A stretch of DNA of 64,000 nucleotides from Xenopus tropicalis (GCF_000004195.4 NC_030683.2:68357764-68421763); one strand, 5' to 3'. Counted from the first letter of the stretch, positions 1 through 12,341 are shown. A program made the numbers and translations. The notes: a model not told the origin generated them from the letters alone.

Positions 1-3000
1 AGAACCTCTAAGGGCCAGATGTCTTTGTGTATATATTTATATAGAATTGTAGAAGGAGGGGAGGGGTAAAGGATGAAAATAAAACGAAGCAAAAAAAACG
101 AAGGCTGTCTTTCTGGATTGTAACCAGTTTCAAAGCAACAAATTGCATATTGTGAGGAATTCGCATAAAGTCGCTGCATATCTATGGTTCTAAACAATTA
201 TCTGTAAAAACAGTTCATTGTTACTTTATTTTCCTTTCACCGAGCATGCGATTCCATGCATGTGGTTTCTAGCAATGGATAAAGCCTTCATTATGGGTTA
301 TAGTGAGGCAGCAATACATAGTTACAGCATTTGGGAATGCTCAACCAAACTAGCAGTACATTCCATCTATATATTATATGATATTTAACATTTTGTAAGT
401 TGTTGACAATAAATTGGGATTTATGGTAAGGGCAAAGGTGAGAGGATAGACGATCCATTTTAGTTCTTTTAAACTGTATCTTTGGTTAATCTCCCACAAT
501 TTGTATGTAATAATATATAATTGAAATTTCATTTTAATTCACTTTAAGGGAAAAGGGCACTTTGGGGAGAAAGGTCTCCAAGTTTTTCAAGATATTTGAA
601 AATTATTCACTCACCTATTTTGAATTTTCCAGATGCTAAAGAAATAATATAAATAATATTAATACAACTGACACAAGATTATAACCCAAAGCTGCTAGTA
701 AGACAGTAGAATTTACTGGGCACCTGAAATAACCATCTGGCTACTGCCCCAGCTTTACCAAACAGATATGAAGATGACACAGATTGTGTTGGAAACTCTA
801 TGCAGAGCTTGTCATTACTGCATCATTCTCTGTAATATTATCATGATTCACAAGTCAAGAAGCATAATGGTCTAATGACAGGTGTGGAGAATGAAATAGT
901 AATGACCAATCTCTTTATTCATCTCACTTATAAATGTATAATTTATTCTCTTAATTGCTTTTTTAACTCAGAAGTATTCTATTGTGTTTTCTTTCCATGT
1001 GTCAGGCATGGCTTTGGATTACTGAGTACAAGGTTGAAGGAACTTTATATTGTATTTTAGTTTTTTGGTGCTTGAAATCTAGTGACTGTCTACAATGCCT
1101 TTATATTCATAATCTTTATCAATGGATGCAGATCTTGAATGTTAATGCCATTTTACCTCCTGTTAAAAGATGACATCAGCAGGGCCTGAATTAAGGGTAG
1201 GCAAAAGTGCCTAGGGCGCATTGGTGGGAGGGCAGTAGTTATGTACCTCTTCTGTCGCCTTATCCTAGTCCTGGCTTTTGTGCCCACACTGCTCCCTTGT
1301 CATTGTCCACTAATGTCCTGCTGCTGCCACGTTGTCAGCTGGCATGCATGCTCATTTACGTGTGCAGGGAATTAAATGGCTGGCCATGTTTCCTAGGGTG
1401 CTCAGCTGGCTGGGTTGTCTAGGGTGCTCACACCGGCACTGGTCATCAGTTAATTTGTGTTCCACCCCAAACCACAACAGTGCATGTTTTGTGCCTATAT
1501 GGTATCAGACCAGAATAATCAATTAATTTACTGATCCTCTGCTGCCATATGGTTATAAGACAAAATGCAGTATTGGATGAAAGTACAGGTTTGGCAATCA
1601 CTGAGCTACATATGACATGCCCCATGTTACATATTAAATGTTTTGTTTTTTAGAACCTTCAATGTATTGCTGTAGGTTTATTTTTATAGATTACAATTTT
1701 TCATATTGATCACAGCCAGAAGCCTGTGATTGTGCTGTCTTGGTTTATCTTTGAAATTCTACCATTAGTTTCACTACTAAATTTCAGATGTCACTGCCAA
1801 TTTTTGCATTACCTGGTTGTCATTTTACTGATTATGTCAGGATCCCATTATCTTCATATCTGGATGTCGGCAGTCACGTCATGCTTGGCTCCATAATGTA
1901 TCAATCTACCTGCCTTTTTTTTCATTACTTTCCTTGCCTACCTCCCGTTTTACTACATCTGCCCAGAGGTTCCAAATATGCAGGGAAAAAAGCTGTGATT
2001 TTGCTTGTTACTTGTCACTACTGCTGAATCATTGTTTTCCAATCACACGCTCATTAGCAAAGATTATTTTCTGCTCAGCCAAATTAGGATATATTGTGAC
2101 AAAGAGATTTTTTTCTGAAATTAGAATACATCAGTGATCCAGCAGATTAATTTTCAAAGAAGGTGACTACAAGTCTGTTATCTTTCTTTTGCATAAACTC
2201 TTAATAAAAGACGATTATCTGTATCTCGTCTGACTTTATTGCTTCTTGAGAGGCACACGCATATTCCTTACTCTGCCCTTTGTCATTATATATACCAATA
2301 ATTGTTTTGATACTGAGAAATCATGTCAGTGAAGTGTTTGTTGCTCATTTAGCTGATATTGCAATAGGCAGTGTACATCCATCAATTGTACAGTTTTTCT
2401 GTCATTATAGGGTGCACTTTATTTAATTAGCCTCTCTAATAGAAATCTTTTCAGCATCCCATGGGCAAAACAAATATGTAATTTGGGCCTGGGAAATGTT
2501 TTTTGCATTACTTGCTTCTTTTTAATTGTACTTCCTCTGTTCTGACTTTGTTATTTAAAGGACAAGGAAACCTCAAAAATAAAGCCATAATTATTGCCCA
2601 TTAAATGTACATCTACATACTTGTAAGCATTTATTCTATAATGCAGTTATTCAGGCTGATCATTCATTTAACGTTTATCTAGCTTGTACTCCATAAATCG
2701 GCTGAATCAGGGCACACGCATGTCTAAGGAGCCCTGGGCATGTGTAGAGAAAACTTAGTTTCCCTGTCTAGTGATTATGTTTGGGTCATGTCACTTGCCC
2801 CAACATAATCACTGGCCTCTGGTCTCCTCCTATATGCCCATGGGGGTTGCTGTTCTTTGCTCTGGTCCCCTCCTGCCTTTTCTATGTGCCAATAACATTA
2901 ATGCTGCAGTGTTACCATAGAAATGATCTGATCTGAAGATTTTAAGCTTCTGGGCTCAGTTTTGTTAAGGTGAGGTGCAGAGCCACTTGAATGCTTGTTT

Positions 3001-3302
3001 ACTATATGAGATGAATGTGCATGTGTTTAATGATGTAGCAAGGTCAGCAGGGGGCATGTGCAGTAACGAGGGAACGCTGGAGGGGAAATGACGTGGCGAA
3101 AAGAACATGGCAGCACCAAACCAAATCTCTGCTCTCTCTCTTGGCTCTTGAGTTGAAAAGCAGGCAGGGGCAGGGATTAATACGGGTCTGGGGAACACCT
3201 AAGAATGCAGGGAAATACCAGAGCAGGGTGCGGTTTGCCCAGTCTGCTATGAACTAAGCTTAGAAACCAACATGCAATAAATGTTTTTTTTTAAAATGAG
3301 GT
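1..3302. other. Non-coding flank left of the piggyBac element
   Basis: AT-rich sequence with no coding frame above about 80 codons and no recognisable protein. A short segment near 1180-1240 (beginning CAGGGCCTGAATT and containing GCCTAGGGCG) resembles the end of a hAT-like repeat also suspected at 40.6 and 55.7 kb, but I could not find its partner end. A 12-bp inverted repeat (AGTGATTATGTT / AACATAATCACT) sits at 2770-2813. Nothing else is supportable. Confidence 0.6.
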
Positions 3303-3306
3303 TTAA
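3303..3306. repeat. Left TTAA target-site duplication of piggyBac
   Basis: TTAA directly precedes the left terminal repeat CCCTTTAAGTGCCA. The matching TTAA is at 12423-12426. piggyBac elements insert at TTAA and duplicate it, so this defines the left edge of the 9.1-kb element. Confidence 0.9.
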
Positions 3307-3320
3307 CCCTTTAAGTGCCA
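3307..3320 (+). repeat. Left terminal inverted repeat of piggyBac
   Basis: CCCTTTAAGTGCCA, identical to the reverse complement of the right end. A second AGTGCCA lies at 3349-3355, 35 bp further in, and the stretch between contains CCGAA...TTCGG. Subterminal copies like this commonly serve as extra transposase contacts in piggyBac elements; that role is inferred. Confidence 0.9.
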
Positions 3321-4030
3321 GCCGAATTCGTCATTTCGGTTCCCCCCAGTGCCAGACGTTTTTTAAGCATTTTGTACTCATTCACTTTAACAATGTTTTT
3401 TGGTAGAAAAACCTCCATGAAACTAGGGAAATTATATATCGTTTTTTTCGTCACTAATTGGGCTTCGACATACATACCAAATTTTATAACTTTTCTGGAG
3501 ATATGATGTGTATTTTGGGTGAAATATGTAAAAAAAAAATAAAATTATGAAAAATTTCTGTATATTTTGAGTTTTTTTTCCATAGAAAAGTTAATTTTAC
3601 ACACTTTTTTTTGTTGTTTGTAAAAGCCCTGATACTCCCAAGTCCAACGATACCAAATATGTGGTGGTACCCCACAGTTCCTGTCCAGAAGTAACCCCCA
3701 AACTAAAGCAATACTTTGTACAATATCACACCAGAACAAAGCAGAAAAGCGCTTGTAACAGTTAATGCAGCATAACTTATATGTAAATCTAAAATATCCC
3801 CTCATGTTTGGTATCTTTAGAAACTACAGACCTTCAGGTTTCTAGGTGCAATGTAGTTTTCACTCAAAAGCCAAATACCTTTTGTCAGTGCATTGTGAAA
3901 TTTGGAACTTTTTATGACATTTTTTTTTTTTTCTAAAACGTAAACTTGGACGCATGATCAAATGTGGATTTGACAAAAAAAAATCTCATAAAAATTTTCT
4001 AACAAAGGCATATTTGAAAGACAAACTTCT

Positions 4031-7000
4031 CCTGAATAAAATGATGCCCCATATGTATGGGTGCACATAAAGACATGGGCACCAAACACTCCAAAGCAGG
4101 GGCAATGCACAAGGGCAATTACAGCTAAAAATGTGGGGGCTGCGCTCTATATGCACTTCCTGCAGTTTTTCAGTGTTAACCCCCCTACCTGTGAAATAAC
4201 CCCCACAAACTATATATTTCTGAAAAGTGCACACCTTCAGCTATTCAGAGACACCACTCTTCTCTTTCTACATGGAAAATTGTGGCCGCAGTCCCTTGCA
4301 GAAGTCAGCGCTTTGGTCAGAAATCAAGGAAAAACCAGATAAAAAACCTAGATTTCTCCCCAAAATCTCCATGGCAACTACCAAAAACTTACTAAACATC
4401 AATCTGAAAGTTCCCCTGAATAAAACGATACCCCATATGTATGGGTGCACATAAAGACGTGGCCACCAAATGCCCCAAAACAGGGGCAATGCATAAGGGC
4501 AATTTCAGTTGAAATTTTGGGGGCTGCGCTCTATGTGCACTACCTGCAGTTTTTCAGTGTTAACCCCCCCTAATTGTGAAATAACCCTCACAAACTATAT
4601 ATTTCTGAAAAGTGCACACCTTCAGCTATTCAGAGACGCCACTCTCCTCTTTCTACATGGAAAATTGTGGCCGTAGTTCCTTGCAGAAGTCAGCGCTTTG
4701 GTCAGAAATCAAGGAAAAAACAGATACAAACCTAGATTTCTCCCCAAAATCTCTATGGCAACTACCAAAAACTTACTAAACATCAATCTGCAAGTTCCCC
4801 TGAATAAAACGATACCCCATATGTATGGGTGCACATAAAGACGTGGCCACCAAATGCCCCAAAACAGAGGCAATGCAAAAGGGCAATTTCAGTAGAAATT
4901 TTGGGGGCTGCGCTCTATGTGCACTACCTGCAGTTTTTCAGTGTTAACCCCCCCTAATTGTGAAATAACCCTCACAAACTATATATTTCTGAAAAGTGCA
5001 CACCTTCAGCTATTCAGAGACACCACTCTTCTCTTTCTACATGGAAAATTGTGGCCGCAGTCCCTTGCAGAAGTCAGCGCTTTGGTCAGAAATCAAGGAA
5101 AAACCAGATAAAAAACCTAGATTTCTCCCCAAAATCTCCATGGCAACTACCAAAAACTTACTAAACATCAATCTGCAAGTTCCCCTGAATAAAACGATAC
5201 CCCATATGTATGGGTGCACATAAAGACGTGGCCACCAAATGCCCCAAAACAGGGGCAATGCATAAGGGCAATTTCAGTTGAAATTTTGGGGGCTGCGCTC
5301 TATGTGCACTACCTGCAGTTTTTCAGTGTTAACCCCCCCTAATTGTGAAATAACCCTCACAAACTATATATTTCTGAAAAGTGCACACCTTCAGCTATTC
5401 AGAGACGCCACTCTCCTCTTTCTACATGGAAAATTGTGGCCGTAGTTCCTTGCAGAAGTCAGCGCTTTGGTCAGAAATCAAGGAAAAAACAGATACAAAC
5501 CTAGATTTCTCCCCAAAATCTCTATGGCAACTACCAAAAACTTACTAAACATCAATCTGCAAGTTCCCCTGAATAAAACGATACCCCATATGTATGGGTG
5601 CACATAAAGACGTGGCCACCAAATGCCCCAAAACAGAGGCAATGCAAAAGGGCAATTTCAGTAGAAATTTTGGGGGCTGCGCTCTATGTGCACTACCTGC
5701 AGTTTTTCAGTGTTAATCCCCCCTAATTGTGAAATAACCCTCACAAACTATATATTTCTGAAAAGTGCACACCTTCAGCTATTCAGAGACACCACTCTCC
5801 TCTTTCTACATGGAAAATTGTGGCCGTAGTTCCTTGCAGAAGTCAGCGCTTTGGTCAGAAATCAAGGAAAAAACAGATACAAACCTAGATTTCTCCCCAA
5901 AATCTCCATGGCAACTACCAAAAACTTACTAAACATCAATCTGCAAGTTCCCCTGAATAAAACGATACCCCCTATGTATGGGTGCACATAAAGACGTGGC
6001 CACCAAATGCCCCAAAACAGGGGCAATGCAAAAGGGCAATTTCAGTTGAAATTTTGGGGGCTGCGCTCTATGTGCACTTCCTGCAGTTTTTCAGTGTTAA
6101 CCCCCCATACCTGTAAAAAAAACCCCACAAACTATATATTTCTGAAAAGTGCACACCATTAGCTATTCAGAGACGCCACTCTCCTCTTTCTACATGGAAA
6201 ATTGCGGCCGCAGTCCCTTGCAGAAGTCAGCGCTTTGGTCAGAAATCAAGGAAAAAACAGATACAAACCTAGATTTCTCCCCAAAATCTCTATGGCAACT
6301 ACCAAAAACTTACTAAACATCAATCTGCAAGTTCCCCTGAATAAAACGATACCCCCTATGTATGGGTGCACATAAAGACGTGGCCACCAAATGCCCCAAA
6401 ACAGGGGCAATGCAAAAGGGCAATTTCAGTTGAAATTTTGGGGGCTGCGCTCTATGTGCACTTCCTGCAGTTTTTCAGTGTTAACCCCCCATACCTGTAA
6501 AAAAACCCCCACAAACTATATATTTCTGAAAAGTGCACACCATTAGCTATTCAGAGACGCCACTCTCCTCTTTCTACATGGAAAATTGCGGCCGCAGTCC
6601 CTTGCAGAAGTCAGCGCTTTGGTCAGAAATCAAGGAAAAAACAGATACAAACCTAGATTTCTCCCCAAAATCTCTATGGCAACTACCAAAAACTTACTAA
6701 ATATCAATTTGCAAGTTCCCCTGAATAAAACGATACCCCATATGTATGGGTGCACATAAAGACGTGGCCACCAAATGCCCCAAAACAGGGGCAATGCAAA
6801 AGGGCAATTTCACTGAGCTCTATGTGCACTTCCTGCAGTTTTTCAGTGTTAACCCCCCATACCTGTAAAATAACCCCCACAAACTATATATTTCTGAAAA
6901 GTGCACACCATCAGCTATTCAGAGACGCCACTCTCCTCTTTCTACATGGAAAATTGCGGCCGCAGTCCCTTGCAGAAGTCGGTGCTTTGGTCAGAAATCA

Positions 7001-7480
7001 AGGAAAAAACAGATACAAACCTAGATTTCTCCCCAAAATCTCTATAGCAACTACCAAAAACTTACTAAACATCAATCTGCAAGTTCCCCTGAATAAAACG
7101 ATACCCCATATGTATGGGTGCACATAAAGACGTGGCCACCAAATGCCCCAAAACAGGGGCAATGCATAATAATGGGGCTGCAATTTATGTGCACATCTCA
7201 AAGTTTTTCAGACAAAATTGCCCCTTAACTGTAAAAAAACCCATATAAACTATACATTGATTAAAAATAGACAACTTCAGCTATTTAGAGACACCATTCT
7301 TGGTCTGAAAAAAAATATAAAGTTAGATTTCTCCCCAAAATCTCAACGGCAACTATCAAAAAACTTGCTCAGTATCAATTAGCAAGTTACCCTGAATAAA
7401 ATTACACCCCATATGTCTGGTTGCACATAAGTACATGGCCGCCAAACCTGAAAATGCACTCTATGCACCCCTTGCAGTTT
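4031..7480. repeat. 384-bp tandem satellite array inside piggyBac
   Basis: The marker CCTGAATAAAA recurs at 4031, 4415, 4799, 5184, 5568, 5952, 6336, 6720, 7088 and 7391. The spacing is 384-385 bp, except a 368-bp unit that lost about 17 bp near 6812 and a final diverged 303-bp unit. Outer units are the most diverged and inner ones nearly identical, as expected for arrays homogenised by unequal exchange. Units from 4415 to 5951 alternate in an A-B-A-B' pattern, giving a 768-769 bp higher-order period. Each unit carries the near-palindrome CCCATATGTATGGG. Open frames of 60-125 codons recur with the period and are not genes. Confidence 0.95.
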
Positions 7481-8654
7481 TTTACTTTACCCCCCCCCCC
7501 CAAATAAACCCCTAAATTGTACTTTACTCACCTATTTCTGTTTTGTGGAGCATCTTTGATTTGAGTTCCATCTTTCCTGTGGTGTTATGATACCAGTTTT
7601 TTGCTTCTTCCTACACTACTTTAGAAATGACAAAATCTGCACCACATTTAGAAGGATATTTGCCAAAAAATCCATAGTAATTTGGCCCATAAATGATGCA
7701 AATGTCCTTAGAAGTTGCACTAAAGGTTAGGAATTTAGGTGCCAACAATAAAGCTTGGGGCATTAGCATCAGAGATAAAATTATGTGCACCATTACGTGC
7801 CGTGCAGCAGTCACCAGTGGCACACCAGTATTACGCAAAGTTTTTATATTTAGAGAGCCACTGCAACTTGTGTAACCTAACCAGAACATACAGTAGATAT
7901 TCAATTTGTACTACAAGCACAAAAAACCATAATGTATCTGTCATCCTGTGCTCAAGAACCTTTGCAAAAAACTCAAGGCCTACACTTACAGTAGTTAAAT
8001 GCTGCCCAGAAATGCAAAGTAATATACAAAACTATGCACAGATAACTGCGCTGACAGGCAAGCTTTTGAGGTGCCAGTAAAAGGACTTGTGGCATCAGCT
8101 TTAGAGATAAAAACATCTCATTGATTCATCACACACCACAAGTTTTATCATGCGCCCTGTCAGTCACCCAGCACCTCAGTTCGCTATACCAACAGCACAA
8201 TATAAGTCCTACCCCATAACCAAAGAAACACTGCAACTAGCCTGAATAACCATAGCTCAAACACAAAAATCTGAATGCCCAAGAACAAGTCTAAACAACC
8301 ACAAGCTACAAGCACACTTTGTTTTTCTGACAACCTGTGCAAAAAACAAAATCACACACCATAAATCCCTACTTTACTAAAAAAAAAAACAACACTTTTG
8401 CCAATATGACACACCTTACCAAACTTTTCATCACATATATCTATAACCTAGTTATAAGTAAAGTACGGACCTGCCAGAATAGATAAACTCAATAAATAAA
8501 AAACAGCGTCACTTTGCCAGCACAGCTAAGTTTGGAGTCCTGAAACCTTGTGCATAAAAACCTAGAACATGCCAAGTTCACTATTCTGATATGCTAAATC
8601 CTTATTCCACCAACAAACCCAGAGAACCATAACCTACCTATAAAAACACAAAAT
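7481..8654. other. Unique spacer between 384-bp array and transposase stop
   Basis: A C-rich run at 7491-7501 marks the end of the array. The rest is unique AT-rich sequence downstream of the minus-strand transposase, so part of it is presumably 3' untranslated region. I saw no clear minus-strand AATAAA close to the stop codon. Small frames here on both strands have no protein character. Confidence 0.6.
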
Positions 8655-10448
8655 TCAAGTCCTCTCATAGTGTACCACAGTATGGTACACTTCAAAACAT
8701 GGGTGGAAACACAAAGCAGGCTTGCTAGGACACTTGGGACAATAATACCGGACATCTCGCCTAACACCCTTGGAACGGCAAACCTTACATTTTCTCTGGG
8801 CATATGTTTTTTTAGGTGTTGGTGGAATTTGTGCTATAAAATGCTTACCCACCATTCGGGCAACATTGTCATTACCTGGCATGTCAGGAACCTCCTCTAC
8901 ATCACCAAACAACAAGGAAGGGAGCAACTGCAGCAAATAATTGTAATAAGACAATCTGGGGCCTGGTACTGCCGCCTTGTAAACGACATAAGAATTATAA
9001 AGGGCCATTTGGATCATATAAATTGCTGCTTTTTTGTACCAGGCCCTGGTTTTTCGGGTGGCATTATAATAATGTTGTATTTGGTCGGATTTATCAACAC
9101 CACCCATATGCTTACTATATTCTTTACTACACAGTGGCTTTGTTTTTGAGGGCCTACCGCCACTTCTGTGTTGGACAATCATGGTCTCATCGTGGATAGT
9201 AGTAAGCATAAAAACAACTTTGGTGTCTGAATATTTTATGGCCAAGAGCTCATTGCTTCTTAGAGCATGTACTTCTCCACGCTTCAGTTTCTTATCCAGC
9301 AATTCCCTGGGCAGTCCTTTGCGGTTACGGTTGACTGTGCCGCAGGCTGGGGTGTCCAAAGAATTTAGGGCTCTAAATAAAGGGATGCTTGTGTAAAAGT
9401 TATCCACGTATAAGTGGTAACCTCGGCCCAGCAGTGGAGTTATGAGCTCCCAAACAATTTTACCACTGGTAGTCAAGTCAGTGGGACAACCGGGGGGGTC
9501 CAAATTAGTGTCCTTTCCCTCATACAGCATGAAATAACTAGTGTAGCCCGTGCTGCTTTCACAGAGTTTGTAAAATTTCATCCCATAGCGAGAACGCTTA
9601 CTTGGGATATATTGGCGAAATTTTAGGCGCCCTTTGAAGAGCAAAAGGGACTCATCAACACAGACATTTTGGGAGGGGGTGTAAACCTCTGCGAAGCGCT
9701 GAGACAGGCTATCTATAAGGGGCCTCAATTTATAAAGCCTGTCATAACCGGGCTCATTAGGGGCAACAGCCGTTGTGTTGTCGTTAAAGTGAAGAAACCG
9801 CAATAAAATTTGATAACGGTTTCTTGGCATAACGGCTGAAAAAAGAGGGATGGAAAGGACTGTATTGGTATCCCAGTAGGAAGCTAAAGAATTACGTTCT
9901 ACGAGTCCCATTGCCAATGTAAGAGCCAGGAATCTTTTTATTTCGTTTATATTTGTGGGATACCATGCCTGGGCTCTTGAAAAACCCGGTAAAGGGTTGC
10001 TGGCAAGATACTGCTCAGCATACAAATTTGTGTAACGGACCATGTCCTGTAGGATGGCCTCTGTAATATAGAGATTAAAAAAATCTATAATTTCAAAATT
10101 AGTGGTGTCCACACTGAGGCCAGGGACTGCAGTGAAAGGGGGAATTTCAGGGACATAATTACAGGGAGGCCCCCACGCAGGCTCTCCAACTGCTGCATCA
10201 GTGCTACCCTCACCCTCTTCTACTTCCATGGGTACATCTTGGGCACTACCACCAGCCTCTGCCTCTTCAGCAGTAAGCGTGCCACCACTACTAACCTCTG
10301 CGCTAACCGTGTCACTATCGTCTATCTCTGATTCCTCAGTAGAGTGGTCAGATGGAACATACTCAGACCCAGAATCGCTAAATTCTTCTGAGCTGGAGTC
10401 CATGCAATACCTAGCAGCTTCCTCGGTGCTGTAAAACCGTTTGGCCAT
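8655..10448 (-). CDS. piggyBac transposase, 597 aa, intact
   Basis: This enzyme would excise and reinsert piggyBac DNA at TTAA sites. It begins MAKRFYSTEEAARY at an ATG with A at -3 and G at +4, a good vertebrate start context. Residues 1-90 are acidic and serine-rich. The DDE_Tnp_1_7-type catalytic region runs from about 110 to 480, with aspartates in NVCVDES (D265), YVDNFY (D349) and GGVDKSD (D452, with D455), matching the D-D-D triad spacing of piggyBac. The C-terminus (554-589) is a cysteine-rich zinc-binding domain: C554-x2-C557-x12-C570-x2-C573-x6-C580-x3-C584-x4-H589. Length is normal for the family, with no stop, frameshift or intron. The start and the core strongly resemble Xenopus Uribo transposases. 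Activity is inferred. A domesticated host gene is unlikely because matching terminal repeats and TTAAs surround it. Confidence 0.96.
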   Translation of the reverse strand: MAKRFYSTEEAARYCMDSSSEEFSDSGSEYVPSDHSTEESEIDDSDTVSAEVSSGGTLTAEEAEAGGSAQDVPMEVEEGEGSTDAAVGEPAWGPPCNYVPEIPPFTAVPGLSVDTTNFEIIDFFNLYITEAILQDMVRYTNLYAEQYLASNPLPGFSRAQAWYPTNINEIKRFLALTLAMGLVERNSLASYWDTNTVLSIPLFSAVMPRNRYQILLRFLHFNDNTTAVAPNEPGYDRLYKLRPLIDSLSQRFAEVYTPSQNVCVDESLLLFKGRLKFRQYIPSKRSRYGMKFYKLCESSTGYTSYFMLYEGKDTNLDPPGCPTDLTTSGKIVWELITPLLGRGYHLYVDNFYTSIPLFRALNSLDTPACGTVNRNRKGLPRELLDKKLKRGEVHALRSNELLAIKYSDTKVVFMLTTIHDETMIVQHRSGGRPSKTKPLCSKEYSKHMGGVDKSDQIQHYYNATRKTRAWYKKAAIYMIQMALYNSYVVYKAAVPGPRLSYYNYLLQLLPSLLFGDVEEVPDMPGNDNVARMVGKHFIAQIPPTPKKTYAQRKCKVCRSKGVRRDVRYYCPKCPSKPALCFHPCFEVYHTVVHYERT

Positions 10449-10718
10449 TGTGCCAGAAATATACCGACAACTGCAAATCTAGCAATCAGCAGGCAAAGTG
10501 AAAACAAGCAAGCAAAAAAAAAAAAAAAAAAAAAAAAAGCAGCAAGCAAGACAGCACTTGTAATAGGAGAAGCTAGAAAAAAAAAACCTCACTGTAACCT
10601 TTTGATAAACTCAAGCCAGCAAGGGATGACCAGGAGTTAACCTTTGGCAATAGAAACTACTAGAACAATCTGAACTTAGCACCTCTGGATCTTTCTAGAA
10701 CAACTGAAACCAAATGGA
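10449..10718. promoter_or_regulatory. Immediate 5' region of the transposase
   Basis: On the minus strand this lies directly upstream of the transposase ATG. It contains a 25-bp A run (10514-10538, a T run on the sense strand) but no convincing TATA box. It separates the gene from the 160-bp array, so it holds the proximal promoter, the 5' untranslated region, or both. The assignment is by position only. Confidence 0.35.
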
Positions 10719-11602
10719 ATAAAACCACTAAAAGCAATCAAAGAACAATAATTACAATGAAATCGGTGGTCAGAGCCCTGGATCCACCAATGTCACTGCA
10801 AAAGCAACCTTTTAGGGGCACTAAATACACAATAAAGAACAATGCAAAGATAAAACACCATAAAATCAGTAAATTCAAATAAAACCACCCAAACCAACAA
10901 AAGAACAATAATTGCAATGAAATCGGTGGTCAGAGCCCTGGATCCACCAATGTCACTGCAAAAGCAACCTTTTAGGGGCACTAAATACACAATAAAGAAC
11001 AATGCAAAGATAAAACACCATAAAATCAGTAAATTCAAATAAAACCACCCAAACCTACAAAAGAACAATAATTGCAATGAAATCAGTGGTCAGAGCCCTG
11101 GATCCACCAATGTCACTGCAAAAGCAACCTTTTAGGGGCACTAAATACACAATAAAGAACAATGCAAAGATAAAACACCATAAAATCAGTAAATTCAAAT
11201 AAAACCACCCAAACCTACAAAAGAACAATAATTGCAATGAAATCGGTGGTCAGAGCCCTGGATCCACCAACGTCACTGCAAAAGCAACCTTTTAGGGGCA
11301 CTAAATACACAATAAAGAACAATGCAAAGATAAAACACCATAAAATCAGTAAATTCAAATAAAACCACTCAAACCAACAGAAGAACAATTATTGCAATGA
11401 AATCAGTGGCCAGAGCCCTGGATCCACCAACGTCACTGCAAAAGCAACCTTTTAGGGGCACTAAATACACAATAAAGAACAATGCAAAGATAAAACACCA
11501 TAAAATCAGTAAATTCAAATAAAACCACTCAAACCAACAGAAGAACAATTATTGCAATGAAATCAGTGGCCAGAGCCCTGGATCCACCAACGTCACTGCA
11601 AA
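10719..11602. repeat. 160-bp tandem array upstream of the transposase
   Basis: CAGAGCCCTG recurs at 10771, 10931, 11091, 11251, 11411 and 11571, so the period is exactly 160 bp over five full units plus a partial one. Units are very similar and differ mainly at single positions such as AATCGGTGG versus AATCAGTGG and CCACCC versus CCACTC. The array breaks off after CACTGCAAA near 11602. It occupies the presumed promoter side of the transposase. Minus-strand frames of 94 and 60 codons here are products of the repeat. Confidence 0.95.
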
Positions 11603-11759
11603 TTCAGCACCCAATAGCAATAAAAAAGTTACAGTGCAATAGAATAATTCAAAAACAGAAATCAATTATGAAAATGCCAAAAAAACACTAAAATGCAACC
11701 AAATAAATCAGATAATTATAGAGCAAGATCAGAAATAAAGTTTTAGTAAAAAAAAAGAC

Positions 11760-11799
11760 TGCCAAAGAAAGCAAAGAAAGAAAGAAAAGAAAAGAAAGA

Positions 11800-11830
<31 letters not shown>

Positions 11831-11960
11831 CTAAGTGTAAGTGTGTGTGTAAGTGTCTGTGTGTGCTTGGGAAAGTTGTAAATAAGTGTGTATGTGTGTA
11901 AAAGTGTAATAATGACAAAGATAGAAGAAGAAATGGAAAAAAAAAAATAAAAAAAATTTT
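11760..11960. repeat. Low-complexity AAAG, poly(T) and GT-rich tract
   Basis: AAAG-type repeats (about 11765-11803) are followed by 27 T (11804-11830), GT-rich repeats to about 11905, and an A-rich stretch at 11936-11957. This is simple sequence inside the piggyBac element. A 112-codon minus-strand frame across it is low-complexity noise. Confidence 0.85.
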
Positions 11961-12151
11961 TAGACAGTTGAGATAGAAATAAGCAAAATAAACAGTGGTT
12001 AGAGAGTTGTAGTTCAGCTCACACAATGCAGGCAGGCAATCAGGGCGACCAATCCAGCAGGAAGGCAGCAGGAAGGCAGCAGGGGGGCTCCAGCAGTCAC
12101 ATGTGCTCAGCAGGAGTGAAGAGGCGACGCGGGGGCGGCGACATTTAAAGG

Positions 12152-12192
12152 GACAGCAGTGGACACGTCATCAATGCGTGTCCACTGCTGTC
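12152..12192. repeat. Subterminal hairpin 1 of piggyBac right end
   Basis: GACAGCAGTGGACACG (12152-12167) and its exact reverse complement (12177-12192) flank a 9-nt spacer. It is the innermost of the palindromic motifs in the right 270 bp of the element. Its role is unknown; a transposase or host-factor site is possible. Confidence 0.85.
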
Positions 12193-12277
12193 ATTGGCTG
12201 AGGGACCGGATCGGTGCGGCTCGGGGACCGGATCTGTAAGTATGTGTTCATTCGCTCGTTGCCTAGGGGGTTGTGCA

Positions 12278-12329
12278 GGCTTTACAAGCGCTGCGCTGCT
12301 TTAAAAGCGAGCGCAGCGCTTGTAAAGCC
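12278..12329. repeat. Subterminal hairpin 2 of piggyBac right end
   Basis: A perfect 20-bp inverted repeat, GGCTTTACAAGCGCTGCGCT at 12278-12297 with its complement at 12310-12329, around a 12-nt spacer. It is very GC-rich against the local background. Confidence 0.9.
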
Positions 12330-12341
12330 GACAGTGCCATT

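Noticed and set aside
4061..7127. Open frames of 60-125 codons repeated every 384 or 769 bp
   Set aside because: They recur with the satellite period on both strands and resemble no protein.
8670..9626. Plus-strand frames of 70-159 codons opposite the transposase
   Set aside because: Shadows of the minus-strand transposase gene.
10793..11237. Minus-strand frames with hydrophobic character in the 160-bp array
   Set aside because: Pure repeats of the tandem unit; a membrane-protein look comes from AT-rich antisense sequence.
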